A DNA stretch of 52,119 nucleotides from an uncultured Lachnospiraceae bacterium (GTDB lineage: Bacteria > Bacillota > Clostridia > Lachnospirales > Lachnospiraceae). A model generated the notes under the pieces. That model did no database searches, was not told the DNA's origin, and saw nothing but the letters and a program-made list of their open reading frames with translations. How positions within the stretch are numbered: the stretch's first letter is position 1; each line of letters starts with the position of its first letter. Position numbers and translations under genes: made by a program. The DNA is taken from NCBI GenBank assembly GCA_910579085.1, contig CAJTRU010000015.1, positions 1 to 52,119 on the forward strand, given 5' to 3'. Shown here piece by piece: positions 35,018-43,673 of this stretch.

Positions 35018-35848
35018 ATGGATACTTTAGCATTAAAGAAAACTGCCAATGAAATACGCAAGGGAATAGTTACAGCAGTACACAGTGCAAAATCAGGACA
35101 TCCGGGCGGTTCTTTGTCAGCAGCAGACATATTAACTTACCTCTATTTTGAGGAGATGAATATTGACCCGGAAAACCCTAAGAAAGAAGACAGGGACAGG
35201 TTTGTATTATCCAAAGGCCATATTGCTCCAGGATTTTATTCCACACTTGCCAACAGGGGATTTTTCTCGGTTGAAGACTTAACAACACTGCGCCATACAG
35301 GTTCATACCTACAGGGCCATCCTGATATGAAACATATCCCTGGTGTAGATATGTCCAGCGGTTCTTTAGGACAAGGCATATCAGCAGCAGTAGGAATGGC
35401 TCTTTCTGCAAAGTTAGATAATGCCTCTTACCGTGTATATACACTTCTTGGTGATGGTGAGATACAGGAAGGACAGGTATGGGAAGCTTCTATGTTTGCA
35501 GGTGCAAGGAAACTTGACAACCTTGTTGTAATTGTAGATAATAATGGACTCCAGATTGATGGAAAGATTGAAGATGTATGCTCTCCTTATCCAATCGCTG
35601 ATAAGTTCAAAGCATTTAATTTCAATGTAATTGAAATTGATGCACATGACTTTGAACAGATTGCTTCTGCGTTTAATAAAGCAAAAGAAACTAAAGGCAT
35701 GCCAACAGCTATTATTGCTAAGAGCACAAAGGGAAAAGGTGTATCATTTATGGAGAACCAGGCAAGCTGGCATGGCAATCCGCCAAATGATGAACAGTAT
35801 GCCCAGGCAATGGCAGATTTAGATAAAATCAGTGAAAGCTTAAATTAA
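35018..35848 (+). CDS. Transketolase, N-terminal subunit
   Basis: The 276-aa thiamine-diphosphate-binding half of a split transketolase. HSAKSGHPGGSLSAADIL (~24-41) and SKGHIAPGFY (~66-75) bind cofactor and substrate. GDGEIQEGQVWEA (~146-158) through VDNNGLQ is the thiamine-pyrophosphate motif. The C-terminal half is encoded 17 bases downstream. The enzyme moves two-carbon units in the non-oxidative pentose phosphate pathway; split forms are common in Clostridia. Confidence 0.96.
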   Translation: MDTLALKKTANEIRKGIVTAVHSAKSGHPGGSLSAADILTYLYFEEMNIDPENPKKEDRDRFVLSKGHIAPGFYSTLANRGFFSVEDLTTLRHTGSYLQGHPDMKHIPGVDMSSGSLGQGISAAVGMALSAKLDNASYRVYTLLGDGEIQEGQVWEASMFAGARKLDNLVVIVDNNGLQIDGKIEDVCSPYPIADKFKAFNFNVIEIDAHDFEQIASAFNKAKETKGMPTAIIAKSTKGKGVSFMENQASWHGNPPNDEQYAQAMADLDKISESLN

Positions 35849-35865
35849 GCAGATAGGAGGACAAA

Positions 35866-36807
35866 ATGGCAGATGTAAAGAAAATTGCTACAAGGGAAAG
35901 TTATGGTAATGCTTTAAAAGAGCTTGCAGATTCATATCCAAATCTTGTTGTGCTTGATGCTGACCTTGCAGCAGCAACAAAGACAGGCATATTTAAGAAA
36001 GAATATCCAGACAGGCATATAGACTGTGGTATTGCAGAATGTAATATGATGGGCATTGCAGCAGGGCTTGCAACTACAGGCAAAATTCCTTTTGTAAGTT
36101 CATTTGCAATGTTTGCAGCAGGACGTGCGTTTGAGCAGGTACGTAACTCTGTTGGATATCCAAAGCTTAATGTAAAAATTGGTGCTACACATGCAGGTAT
36201 TTCTGTAGGTGAAGATGGTGCTACACACCAGTGCTGTGAAGACCTTGCACTTATGCGCACTATTCCTGGAATGGTAGTTATGAACCCTTCAGATGATGTT
36301 GAGGCAAAGGCTGCTGTTAAGGCTGCACTTGACCATGAAGGCCCTGTATATATCCGTTTTGGAAGGCTTGCAGTGCCTGTAATTAATGACAAGCCAGATT
36401 ACAAGTTTGAACTTGGAAAAGGTGTTGTATTACGTGAAGGCAAAGATGTAACATTAATCGCAACAGGACTTGAAGTATCTGAAACTCTTGATGCAGCAGA
36501 AAAGCTTGCAAAAGACGGAATTGATGCAAAAGTTATAAATATACACACAATTAAGCCTCTTGATGAGGAGCTGGTAATTGCGGCTGCTAAAGAAACAGGC
36601 AAAGTTGTTACTATTGAAGAGCACTCTGTAATAGGAGGCCTTGGAAGTGCAGTATGTGACTGCCTTTCAGCAAATGTCCCAACAAAGGTTCTTAAAATTG
36701 GCGTGAATGATGTTTATGGTGAGTCAGGGCCTGCTACAGAACTTATTAAAAAGTACGGCTTAGACAGCGATGGCATCTATGCAAAGGTTAAAGAGTTTAT
36801 GGCGTAA
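35866..36807 (+). CDS. Transketolase, C-terminal subunit
   Basis: The 313-aa partner of the preceding gene has the pyrimidine-binding domain (RESYGNALKELA; CGIAECNMMGIAAGLA with the conserved Glu; GEDGATHQCCEDLALMR) and the C-terminal transketolase domain (EHSVIGGLGSAV). It forms the active site together with the N-terminal subunit. The start has AGGAGG upstream. A terminator follows at 36838. Confidence 0.96.
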   Translation: MADVKKIATRESYGNALKELADSYPNLVVLDADLAAATKTGIFKKEYPDRHIDCGIAECNMMGIAAGLATTGKIPFVSSFAMFAAGRAFEQVRNSVGYPKLNVKIGATHAGISVGEDGATHQCCEDLALMRTIPGMVVMNPSDDVEAKAAVKAALDHEGPVYIRFGRLAVPVINDKPDYKFELGKGVVLREGKDVTLIATGLEVSETLDAAEKLAKDGIDAKVINIHTIKPLDEELVIAAAKETGKVVTIEEHSVIGGLGSAVCDCLSANVPTKVLKIGVNDVYGESGPATELIKKYGLDSDGIYAKVKEFMA

Positions 36808-36837
36808 GCTGTAAACTTGGTGATACAGGTTACTATA

Positions 36838-36883
36838 AAGCTGGAATATTCCCTGGAAGTTTTAAAGGGATATTCCAGCTTTT
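36838..36883 (+). terminator. Terminator after the transketolase genes
   Basis: AAAGCTGGAATA(TT)CCCT pairs with AGGGATATTCCAGCTTT with a one-base bulge and ends in TTTT. Confidence 0.85.
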
Positions 36884-36985
36884 AAATTAGTTTAATCCAG
36901 CCCGTATTTGTGGCTATATGCTATAATGGTAAAAGCATATTTATTTATTCACTGGGTTATAAGGTAAAATATGCCTGAAAAAAAC

Positions 36986-37014
36986 TTGACAAGCTGCATT
37001 AATCGTAATATAAT
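36986..37014 (+). promoter_or_regulatory. Consensus promoter of rplM-rpsI
   Basis: TTGACA (36986-36991) and TATAAT (37009-37014) are exactly 17 bases apart, a perfect sigma-A promoter as expected for ribosomal-protein genes. Confidence 0.9.
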
Positions 37015-37021
37015 TAGCAAA

Positions 37022-37110
37022 TGTGGCGTGTTATATGCTGAACCATAAGCCCCGGTAGAGCATCTACGCGCAATTATATATGTAGATATTAATTCTTAGT
37101 GATTATGATT
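37022..37110 (+). ncRNA. Possible structured mRNA leader of rplM (L13 leader-like)
   Basis: About 105 bases of leader separate the promoter from the L13 start. ATCTAC (~37062-37067) can pair with GTAGAT (~37082-37087), and TAAGCCCCGGTAGAGC precedes it. An autoregulatory L13 leader is known upstream of rplM in Firmicutes; I could not align this one to the known motif by eye. Confidence 0.35.
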
Positions 37111-37123
37111 AGGAGGTACTGGG

Positions 37124-37564
37124 ATGAAAAGTTATATGGCTAGCCCATCCACAATTGAAAGAAAATGGTATGTAGTTGATGCCGCAGGACATACATTAGG
37201 ACGTCTTGCATCAGAAGTTGCAAGTGTATTAAGAGGCAAGAATAAGCCAACATACACACCTCATATTGATACAGGTGATTATGTAATTATAGTTAATGCT
37301 GATAAAGTAAAGGTTACAGGCAAGAAGCTTGACCAGAAGATATATTATAACCATTCTGCTTACGTAGGCGGAATGAAAGAAACGACACTCAAAGATATGC
37401 TCGCTAAAAAGCCTGAGTATGTTATTAACCATGCTGTAAAGGGTATGCTTCCAAAAGGCCCTCTTGGACGCCAGATGTTTAAAAAGCTCCATGTCTATGC
37501 AGGTGCAGAGCATGCACATGAGGCACAGAAACCAGAAGTTTTAGAAATCAAAGAAAGAGCATAA
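37124..37564 (+). CDS. rplM: 50S ribosomal protein L13
   Basis: A 146-aa protein of normal length. Family landmarks are ERKWYVVDAAGHTLGRLAS, LRGKNKPTYTPHIDTGDYV and GMLPKGPLGRQMFKKLHVY. AGGAGG lies upstream of ATG 37124. L13 binds 23S rRNA early in 50S assembly. It is co-transcribed with rpsI, 19 bases downstream. Confidence 0.99.
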   Translation: MKSYMASPSTIERKWYVVDAAGHTLGRLASEVASVLRGKNKPTYTPHIDTGDYVIIVNADKVKVTGKKLDQKIYYNHSAYVGGMKETTLKDMLAKKPEYVINHAVKGMLPKGPLGRQMFKKLHVYAGAEHAHEAQKPEVLEIKERA

Positions 37565-37583
37565 TTAAGAGGAGGAAAATACA

Positions 37584-37976
37584 GTGGCAAATGTAAAGTT
37601 TTATGGTACAGGCAGGAGAAAAAGCAGTGTTGCCAGGGTATATTTAGTGCCAGGTTCAGGCAAGATTACAATAAATAAAAGGGATATGGACGACTATTTT
37701 GGTCTTGAGACATTAAAGATTATAGTACGCCAGCCTCTTGAAGCAACAAATACAACTGATAAATATGATGCAAAGATTACAGTACGCGGTGGCGGCTTTA
37801 CAGGCCAGGCAGGTGCTATCAGGCATGGTATTGCAAGGGCACTTCTTACAGTAGATGCAGATTTCCGTCCTGTACTCAAAAAAGCAGGATACCTTACACG
37901 TGACCCACGTATGAAAGAACGTAAGAAATATGGTCTTAAAAAAGCCCGCAGGGCTCCACAGTTCTCAAAGAGATAA
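37584..37976 (+). CDS. rpsI: 30S ribosomal protein S9
   Basis: The 130-aa protein starts at GTG 37584 after GAGGAGG. FYGTGRRKSSVARVYLVPG and the basic tail ending RRAPQFSKR are characteristic; the tail reaches the P-site tRNA. The final codons and stop (37962-37979) form one of two direct repeats that bound the downstream island, so this 3' end appears to be an integration site. Confidence 0.99.
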   Translation: MANVKFYGTGRRKSSVARVYLVPGSGKITINKRDMDDYFGLETLKIIVRQPLEATNTTDKYDAKITVRGGGFTGQAGAIRHGIARALLTVDADFRPVLKKAGYLTRDPRMKERKKYGLKKARRAPQFSKR

Positions 37977-37979
37977 TTA
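37962..37979. repeat. Left attachment-like repeat at the rpsI 3' end
   Basis: TTCTCAAAGAGATAATTA covers the last codons and stop of rpsI. It matches 41110-41127 at 17 of 18 positions. Confidence 0.75.
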
Positions 37980-38002
37980 CAGACAGAATAAAAGATTTTA
38001 TG

Positions 38003-38037
38003 AAACCCTTGAAATCCAGAATTTTCAAGGGTTTTTT
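38003..38037 (+). terminator. Terminator after rpsI
   Basis: AAACCCTTGAAA (38003-38014) pairs with TTTCAAGGGTTT (38023-38034), followed by TTT. A diverged version follows the right-hand repeat near 41150-41186. Confidence 0.9.
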
Positions 38038-38263
38038 AAGTTTGAAGTTTTCTGGAATTGTAGTAAAAGTGCTGGATTTTGAAGTGTAGCACACATATAG
38101 CACATAAGTAGTACACAAACGGGGACATAAAAATCTTGTGTCTTGCGTAAGACAACACATAAACTGTAAAAGGGCGTCTGTACATTACAGAACTCCTTTT
38201 AAACTACAATAATTCTAATTCCTTAAAATTTCTTGTATAATCATAGCCAAAAAACGTTAATAA

Positions 38264-38908
38264 CTAAAATCCGCATCGTATATCTAAATCTATACTTTTA
38301 AGAAAAAACAACAAATCGTGTATGCTATATGCATTAGCAAAATCTTCATTATGTGGTATATTGGCATGGTTGGATATCCATGTATCAATGTCTATATGTT
38401 TTTGACTTAGTTTAGGCTTTAAACTTTTGTATAATTCTAATAGAACAATTTCTTTTAATAAGTGCTTTTGTTCCTCAAGTATAAATTCGTGAGCATGTAA
38501 CATTTCGTGTAGAATTGTTGCTTTATTTTTAATATGCTTTTTATCTACAACTATTTTTCTATTATTAACATCTGTATAAGCATCATATGTTGCAACATCT
38601 TCTGCTAAAAAACGAAAATATTGTTTATCTATAGATAATCTAGGTTCAAATGTTAAACGCTTTCTGTTATGGAGCATATAATCTTCGGTTATAGAGCCTT
38701 TCTCAAAACACATATCTGAAAATAAATCTTCCTAGAGCAATATAAGTAGTTCTAAATCTTGTTCTTTTTCTGTTTTATTTTTAGAATATTCATGCTATTC
38801 TTGGAAAAGTATATCTGTATTGCCTGATACATTAGTATAGATGTACCTCAACATTGTTTCATCAGCCAGTTTTTCTATTATTTCAATTAGTTTGTTTTTA
38901 ATATCCAT
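38264..38908 (-). pseudogene. ImmA/IrrE-like zinc peptidase gene interrupted by two in-frame amber codons
   Basis: One reading frame runs from ATG 38908 to 38264 (~214 codons), broken only by TAG at 38797-38795 and TAG at 38734-38732. The last 149 codons from ATG 38713 hold the metallopeptidase motif ILHEMLHAHE (HExxH, ~residues 67-76 of that part), as in phage- and ICE-borne ImmA proteins that cleave repressors. The first part starts MDIKNKLIEIIEKLADE and resembles helices in clostridial phage regulators. It could be a recent pseudogene, or be read through if amber is suppressed. No partner repressor gene is visible. Confidence 0.6.
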
Positions 38909-39013
38909 ATACAGTCTTTTTCCTAAGTAATAGGGATGTCTTATCCTCTTATTTTTATAAAATATAGTATTACAAACAGCACGCAATTTTTGTAAAATGT
39001 CTGCTTAAAACTA

Positions 39014-39042
39014 TTGAAATTTGTTTTGCATTTCTATATAAT
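39014..39042 (+). promoter_or_regulatory. Promoter of the abiE operon
   Basis: TTGAAA (39014-39019) and TATAAT (39037-39042) are 17 bases apart. Between the -10 and the start, ACAACAAAAGTGTTTTGCGTGT has partial symmetry and could be the site where AbiEi represses its own operon. Confidence 0.7.
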
Positions 39043-39089
39043 AAAAGCATACAACAAAAGTGTTTTGCGTGTAGAAAGTTGGTGTTTAT

Positions 39090-39695
39090 TTGAATAAAAA
39101 GGAACTTGCAAAAAAAGTAATTTTAAATAAAGGCGGCATAGCAAAAACATCGGACTTTGTTTTAGACGGAATTAAAAATTATGAAGTAGCTGCACTCTGT
39201 AAAGAGGGTGTAATAGAAAGAATCCGCCGTGGCTTTTATCAACTTCCTCAAAATTCCATCGTGACAGATGAACAACTATTAAAAGAAATGCTTCCAAGAG
39301 GAATCATCTGTGTAGAATCTGCTCTGTTTCATTATGGGTATAGCGATTTTTCTCCTCGTAAATGGTCGGTTGCAGTACCACGGACAGCTTCAAGAACAGT
39401 AAAACGGGTACAGGAAATACCCTTGAAACCATATTTTATACAAAAGAATTTTTTGAATATGGGTAAGACAATAGATAATTTTAATGGCATTTCTCTGGCG
39501 GTTTATGACCGTGAGCGGACGCTTTGTGATTGTTTCAAGTACCGTACAAAATTGGACAATGAAATTTTCAATAAAGCGGTCAATGCCTATGCCCTTGATA
39601 ATAACAAAAACCTTGTAAACCTTTCCAGATATGCAAAAGAAATGAAACTTTATACAAAGGTTATGAATGTGATGGAGGTGCTTTTGAATGGCTGA
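39090..39695 (+). CDS. abiEi: AbiEi-type antitoxin / transcriptional repressor
   Basis: The 201-aa protein starts at TTG 39090. A winged-helix N-terminal domain covers ~1-55 (GIAKTSDFVLDGIKNYEV, then RIRRGFYQLP), followed by the AbiEi C-terminal domain (ICVESALFHYGYSD, VYDRERTLCDCFKYR). In type IV AbiE systems AbiEi represses the operon and counteracts the AbiEii nucleotidyltransferase toxin. The gene overlaps abiEii by 8 bases. Composition differs from the flanking core genes and it lies in the rpsI island. Confidence 0.9.
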   Translation: MNKKELAKKVILNKGGIAKTSDFVLDGIKNYEVAALCKEGVIERIRRGFYQLPQNSIVTDEQLLKEMLPRGIICVESALFHYGYSDFSPRKWSVAVPRTASRTVKRVQEIPLKPYFIQKNFLNMGKTIDNFNGISLAVYDRERTLCDCFKYRTKLDNEIFNKAVNAYALDNNKNLVNLSRYAKEMKLYTKVMNVMEVLLNG

Positions 39696-40590
39696 TATAG
39701 CTGCGTCTGTGCTTGCAAGATTGAAAAACAAAGCTGCTGAAAGCGGCAGAACTTATCAGCTCTGTCTGCAACTTTTCTGTCAGGAAGAGTTCTTACGTCG
39801 TTTGGAGAAATCCAAATACGCTGATAATCTCATTCTCAAAGGCGGTCTGTTTATTTATTCTGTTACCAATTTTGACAGCCGTGTCACAGTGGATGTTGAT
39901 TTCCTTCTTCGGAAAGTACCAAATACGCCCGAAGAATTGAAACCTGTATTAGAAGAAATCATCGGAACATCTACAGGAAATGATTTTATTAGCTTTGAAA
40001 TCAAAGAAATTGCACCGATTGCTGTTGCAAAAAAGTATGCTGGTATCGAGGTTTCCCTTGTGGCGGGAATTAAGAATACAAGAACACCGTTCAGTATTGA
40101 TTTTGGTGTTGGCGATGTCATTGTGCCAAAACAGGAAAAACGAAAAATCCCCACGCAGCTTGATGATTTCCATTCCCCTACAGTGAACACTTATTCACTT
40201 GAAACAACAATTGCAGAAAAGATAGACGCAATACTCAGCCTAATGGAGTTCTCCAGTAGAATGAAGGACTACTATGACATCTACTACCTTGCAAACAGAT
40301 TTGATTTTGACGGTGCAACACTTACCAAGGCTCTAAAAAAGACCTTTAAAAACCGGGGGCATGCCTTTACTGTTGTACAATTTGAACAGGTAATAGGATT
40401 TGGAAATGATGAAACAATGCAGAAAAAATGGAAAGCATTCTGCCGAAAAATTGATACAGATACAGAGGAATATGGAATTGTTTTGAGGAAGATAAACAGT
40501 TTCCTCGCAAAGCCATTTATAGCGGCTGTTACCGGTAATGACCTGACTGAACATTGGATTTCCCCGATAAATGAATGGCGGAAAAAATGA
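39688..40590 (+). CDS. abiEii: AbiEii/AbiGii-family nucleotidyltransferase toxin
   Basis: The 300-aa protein has the DUF1814 nucleotidyltransferase pattern: LILKGGLFIYS (~50-60), the catalytic acids in RVTVDVDFLLRK (~69-80), and PFSIDFGVGDVI with ETTIAEKIDAIL further on. AbiEii-type enzymes block growth, related MenT toxins by adding nucleotides to tRNA acceptor ends, and give abortive infection against phage. It is encoded immediately after and overlapping its antitoxin, and is apparently intact. Confidence 0.9.
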   Translation: MADIAASVLARLKNKAAESGRTYQLCLQLFCQEEFLRRLEKSKYADNLILKGGLFIYSVTNFDSRVTVDVDFLLRKVPNTPEELKPVLEEIIGTSTGNDFISFEIKEIAPIAVAKKYAGIEVSLVAGIKNTRTPFSIDFGVGDVIVPKQEKRKIPTQLDDFHSPTVNTYSLETTIAEKIDAILSLMEFSSRMKDYYDIYYLANRFDFDGATLTKALKKTFKNRGHAFTVVQFEQVIGFGNDETMQKKWKAFCRKIDTDTEEYGIVLRKINSFLAKPFIAAVTGNDLTEHWISPINEWRKK

Positions 40591-40597
40591 GTTTCAT

Positions 40598-41040
40598 ATG
40601 GCTAAAATAGTGGAAATTATTGAAAAGGAAACAAGGGGAAAGAGCTATCACATATATAAATATATCTATGACTTTATTGGTCTGTCTGCCATAGATTATG
40701 ACAATGACCATAATAAAATAATAAAGTGGAAAGATTCTGGGGAAACTGGTTCTCCGAAGAAGTCCATCAATTTAAAACAGTTGGCAGACAAGGGAAAAAG
40801 GACTGCGGCGGCTACAGATAGGCAAAGCGTGAGTTACTAGAAAAATTTGATATTGTGGAAGCTGGAGCATACAGAAATAGTATGAATAAGTTTAATGAGT
40901 ATGGGTTTAATTTTATAGTGGAGTATATTGCTTTACGTCGGGGAGAATTACAAACAGAGTATCAAAAACATAAAAGACAGGTGGAATTTATGCTTGAACA
41001 GGAAAGAAGAAAGCACCTGCAGGTGTTCAAAAATAGATAA
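40598..41040 (+). pseudogene. Frameshifted gene of unknown family downstream of abiEii
   Basis: The first frame (ATG 40598, MAKIVEIIEKETRGKSYHIY) ends at TAG 40838. An open stretch one frame over runs 40822-41040 (KRELLEKFDIVEAGAYRNSM to KHLQVFKNR). The two overlap by 19 bases, so one lost base would explain the break. The C-terminal part is a charged helix. I do not recognise the family. It lies at the right edge of the rpsI island. Confidence 0.5.
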
Positions 41041-41109
41041 AAATGTTTTTTCGTAACACACTTGTAGAATACAAATAGCCTGTAAAGCCTTATTTTATGC
41101 GGTTTGAAT

Positions 41110-41127
41110 TTCTCTAAGAGATAATTA
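41110..41127. repeat. Right attachment-like repeat
   Basis: TTCTCTAAGAGATAATTA matches the rpsI 3' end at 37962-37979 with one difference. The sequence to its left does not resemble rpsI, as expected for the far end of an insertion. Confidence 0.75.
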
Positions 41128-41460
41128 TAATCTGGATATAAGATTATTTAAAACTCTTGAAAATTTAATGTTTTCATGGGTTTTCTTATACTGCATAACT
41201 TATAAATAAAAATGATTTTAGTAATTTTAAACATAATATTTAAACACCAACAGATATTGTAGTATTTTTTTCTATGTTTCAGATTTATAATTGGACATGC
41301 TTACATACTATATGGGATTTATATAAGTTGCCAGGTATGGAAGAGTGTAGTAGAATTAAATTCAGGGAACAAGCATGTTACATGATGTGGTCTTAATGCA
41401 AAATCTATAGTTATTAAACAAGGCATTTTGTATTATACTTTTGTATAAAAGGAGCAATAT
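41128..41460. other. Intergenic stretch right of the island
   Basis: It begins with a degraded copy of the rpsI terminator (AACTCTTGAAAA...TTTTCATGGGTTTT, ~41152-41185), probably the original one before insertion. The rest is AT-rich without a recognisable gene. A weak promoter (TTATTA-N17-TATACT) ends it just before the next gene. Confidence 0.5.
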
Positions 41461-42270
41461 ATGACTAACCAGCAAATTTTAGAAATTGCAATGAAGCAGT
41501 CAGCAACAGACAGTAACTGCCACTGGCGGGATTTTATATCTGGGCAGAATAAAGTAGTAATTTCAGAGGAAAATGAAAATGCCAGGAGGTATCTTAAACT
41601 TCCATTTATATGTGATTTAACATCATATGGAACAAATATTGTTGCATCTGTTTCTAAAGAATTAGAAGAAACCGTAGGGGAGTATATTAATAAATACAAG
41701 ACAGAACATTGCTTTGAAACACCAAATTTACATAAATTAATGGAAATCTTGCGTCCAATGGGGTATGATATCTGCTTTATGGCGGAGTATTCCCTTCCAG
41801 ATGCAGACGTTTTGGCGGGTGGTAAACTGGCAGACAGGTTATGGAAAAAAGTGTCCAGTGACAGGCCTTCTTATGAAATACAGATAATGGGCCAGGATGA
41901 TTTTAAAGAACTATATATACCACAGTGGGGAAATGCACTTTGTACAGAACGTAAGGAACTGGATGTAATTGCGGCAGGTGCATATGACAAAGGAAAGCTT
42001 GTTGCTCTGGCAGGTGCATCGGCAGACTGTAGCACTATGTGGCAGATTGGTGTAGATGTATTGCCAGAGTACCGCAGGCAGGGTCTTGCTTCTGCTCTTA
42101 CAAGCAGGCTTGCAGATGAAATATTAAACAAAGAAATTGTGCCTTTTTATTGTTGTGCATGGTCTAATATTGGTTCAATACGTAATGCCGTTACAAGTGG
42201 TTTCCGGCCTGCATGGGTACAGGTAACTGCAAAAACCACAAAAGAGATTGAAGAAATGAATAATAAATAA
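41461..42270 (+). CDS. GNAT family acetyltransferase with unusual N-terminal half
   Basis: A 269-aa protein. The C-terminal ~110 residues are a GNAT domain with the acetyl-CoA motif IGVDVLPEYRRQGLASALTS (~197-216) and the NIGSIRNAVTSGFRP segment. The N-terminal ~150 residues (ICDLTSYGTNIVASVSKEL, later YDICFMAEYSLPD) match no family I know but resemble two-domain GNAT proteins of Firmicutes. The substrate is unknown. AAAGGAGC precedes ATG 41461. A bidirectional terminator follows. Confidence 0.85.
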   Translation: MTNQQILEIAMKQSATDSNCHWRDFISGQNKVVISEENENARRYLKLPFICDLTSYGTNIVASVSKELEETVGEYINKYKTEHCFETPNLHKLMEILRPMGYDICFMAEYSLPDADVLAGGKLADRLWKKVSSDRPSYEIQIMGQDDFKELYIPQWGNALCTERKELDVIAAGAYDKGKLVALAGASADCSTMWQIGVDVLPEYRRQGLASALTSRLADEILNKEIVPFYCCAWSNIGSIRNAVTSGFRPAWVQVTAKTTKEIEEMNNK

Positions 42271-42279
42271 TAAAACGGA

Positions 42280-42308
42280 AAAAAGCAGGATATATTAGCC
42301 TGCTTTTT
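42280..42308. terminator. Bidirectional terminator between GNAT and glycerophosphotransferase genes
   Basis: AAAAAGCAGG (42280-42289) pairs perfectly with CCTGCTTTTT (42299-42308). Confidence 0.88.
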
Positions 42309-42327
42309 CATTTTATCTTACTTCATT

Positions 42328-43575
42328 TTATCTTACTTTGTGGTTTAAAATGTGTATTATATCATTAATAAGTACAGGACAAGCCATCCTGCGTTTCTTG
42401 CCAAACACTTTTTCAGATATTATATTTCTGTATAATTTATAATTATCACTATATGCTTTGCTGTTACTGGCAAAATTTAATAAAGCATCCTGAAGCCCTG
42501 CCTGGGTTGCTGTTTTTTCACCTGGCGTAAATTCATTATAATTAAAATATAATTCCCTTGAATTATCAAGGTATTTATCCATATCATAATTAAAAAACAG
42601 GACAGGCCTGTTTAATAACAGATAATCAAAATAAATTGATGAATAATCAGTGATTAACATATCTGACAGGCTTAAAAATGCATATGGGTCAGAAACGGCA
42701 TCTATAACTAAAATATTGTTAGTATTTATCTTTTTAAAATGTTCTTCAAGTTTTGATTTAGGATGTAGTTTTACACAAAACAAAATATTGTTTTTTTCTA
42801 AAAATTCCTGCAATATTCCTACATTAATTACATTAAAGAAATCAAGTTCGCTTTCCCTGAATGTAGGCATATATAACACAATTTTGTTTTCTGGTTTCTG
42901 GCTGGTAAATCTTTCTATTAAAGCTATCTGCTGTTTTTCATTTCTGGACAGCAGGTTATTTATATTGCGTGATATAAGAATATCATTCCGTGGATAACCT
43001 GATATTAGTACATTATTTGTCCTAAATGCAGATGAAAAAATATCTTTTAAAAATCCAGATGTAGTCAATACATAGTGGTGTGGTTTCTCATCAGACAGGT
43101 TTCTTGGAAAGTTTTTAAACTTCTCATATAAATTTACTGGATGGCGGAACTTATCAAATACATTATCAGCCTGTATTTTTTTTAATGGTATCCCGTGCCA
43201 CATGTTTACTTTTAATGCACCGCCACTTTGCCAGAAGTTAATATCTTTAGAGTAGTTGTCAAATAAATATACTTTTCCCCTTAATGCAAAAAAGATACCC
43301 TTTAATGAATGGTAATAATATGCTTCATAGCCTTTTTTATTAAGAACCCTTACAATATCTTTATTATGCGAAATCCATACCGGACGTATTCCAAGTTTAT
43401 CTTTATGCTGGCTCATGTACAAATAAAGATATTTAGGGTTATCTGCAAATCTTTTTCCAAATGTACTGCCAAAAAGCCATATTCTTTTATTACGTGGGAA
43501 AAGAAATGACAGCCAGTAAACTGGCAGAAGAAGTAACTGTCCCCAGTATTGAAAAAATTCCGTTAATTTATACAT
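42328..43575 (-). CDS. CDP-glycerol glycerophosphotransferase family protein (TagB/TagF-like)
   Basis: The 415-aa protein starts at ATG 43575 after GGGAGG; the longer frame to 43644 has no such site. An N-terminal amphipathic/hydrophobic segment (YWGQLLLLPVYWLSFLFP) is followed by the GT-B-like catalytic part. MWHGIPLKK (~122-130) and DYSSIYFDYLLLNRPVLFF (~310-328) are the family's active-site motifs. These enzymes polymerise or prime glycerol-phosphate teichoic acids at the inner membrane face. It is a lone gene here, without other wall teichoic acid genes. Confidence 0.9.
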   Translation of the reverse strand: MYKLTEFFQYWGQLLLLPVYWLSFLFPRNKRIWLFGSTFGKRFADNPKYLYLYMSQHKDKLGIRPVWISHNKDIVRVLNKKGYEAYYYHSLKGIFFALRGKVYLFDNYSKDINFWQSGGALKVNMWHGIPLKKIQADNVFDKFRHPVNLYEKFKNFPRNLSDEKPHHYVLTTSGFLKDIFSSAFRTNNVLISGYPRNDILISRNINNLLSRNEKQQIALIERFTSQKPENKIVLYMPTFRESELDFFNVINVGILQEFLEKNNILFCVKLHPKSKLEEHFKKINTNNILVIDAVSDPYAFLSLSDMLITDYSSIYFDYLLLNRPVLFFNYDMDKYLDNSRELYFNYNEFTPGEKTATQAGLQDALLNFASNSKAYSDNYKLYRNIISEKVFGKKRRMACPVLINDIIHILNHKVR

Positions 43576-43673
43576 AACAGCCTCCCTGGAAGTTTTTATA
43601 TTGCACTTATTAAGAACAAGTTCTATGCAGGAAAAGAATAACATAAAACAGCCAGGTATTCAATATATGGAGG

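Larger units (their letters stand above)
37980..41109. mobile_element. Integrase-less island at the rpsI 3' end carrying an AbiE system
   Basis: About 3.1 kb is bounded by 18-bp direct repeats of the rpsI end. A terminator-like hairpin follows each repeat. The contents are a peptidase gene with two amber stops (minus strand), abiEi-abiEii (plus strand) and a frameshifted gene. Codon use in abiE (CGC/CGT/CGG arginine) differs from the AGG-rich core genes. The 3' end of rpsI is a known target of tyrosine-integrase elements in streptococci. No integrase, relaxase or replication gene is left, so it is a remnant or an element mobilised in trans. Confidence 0.7.
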
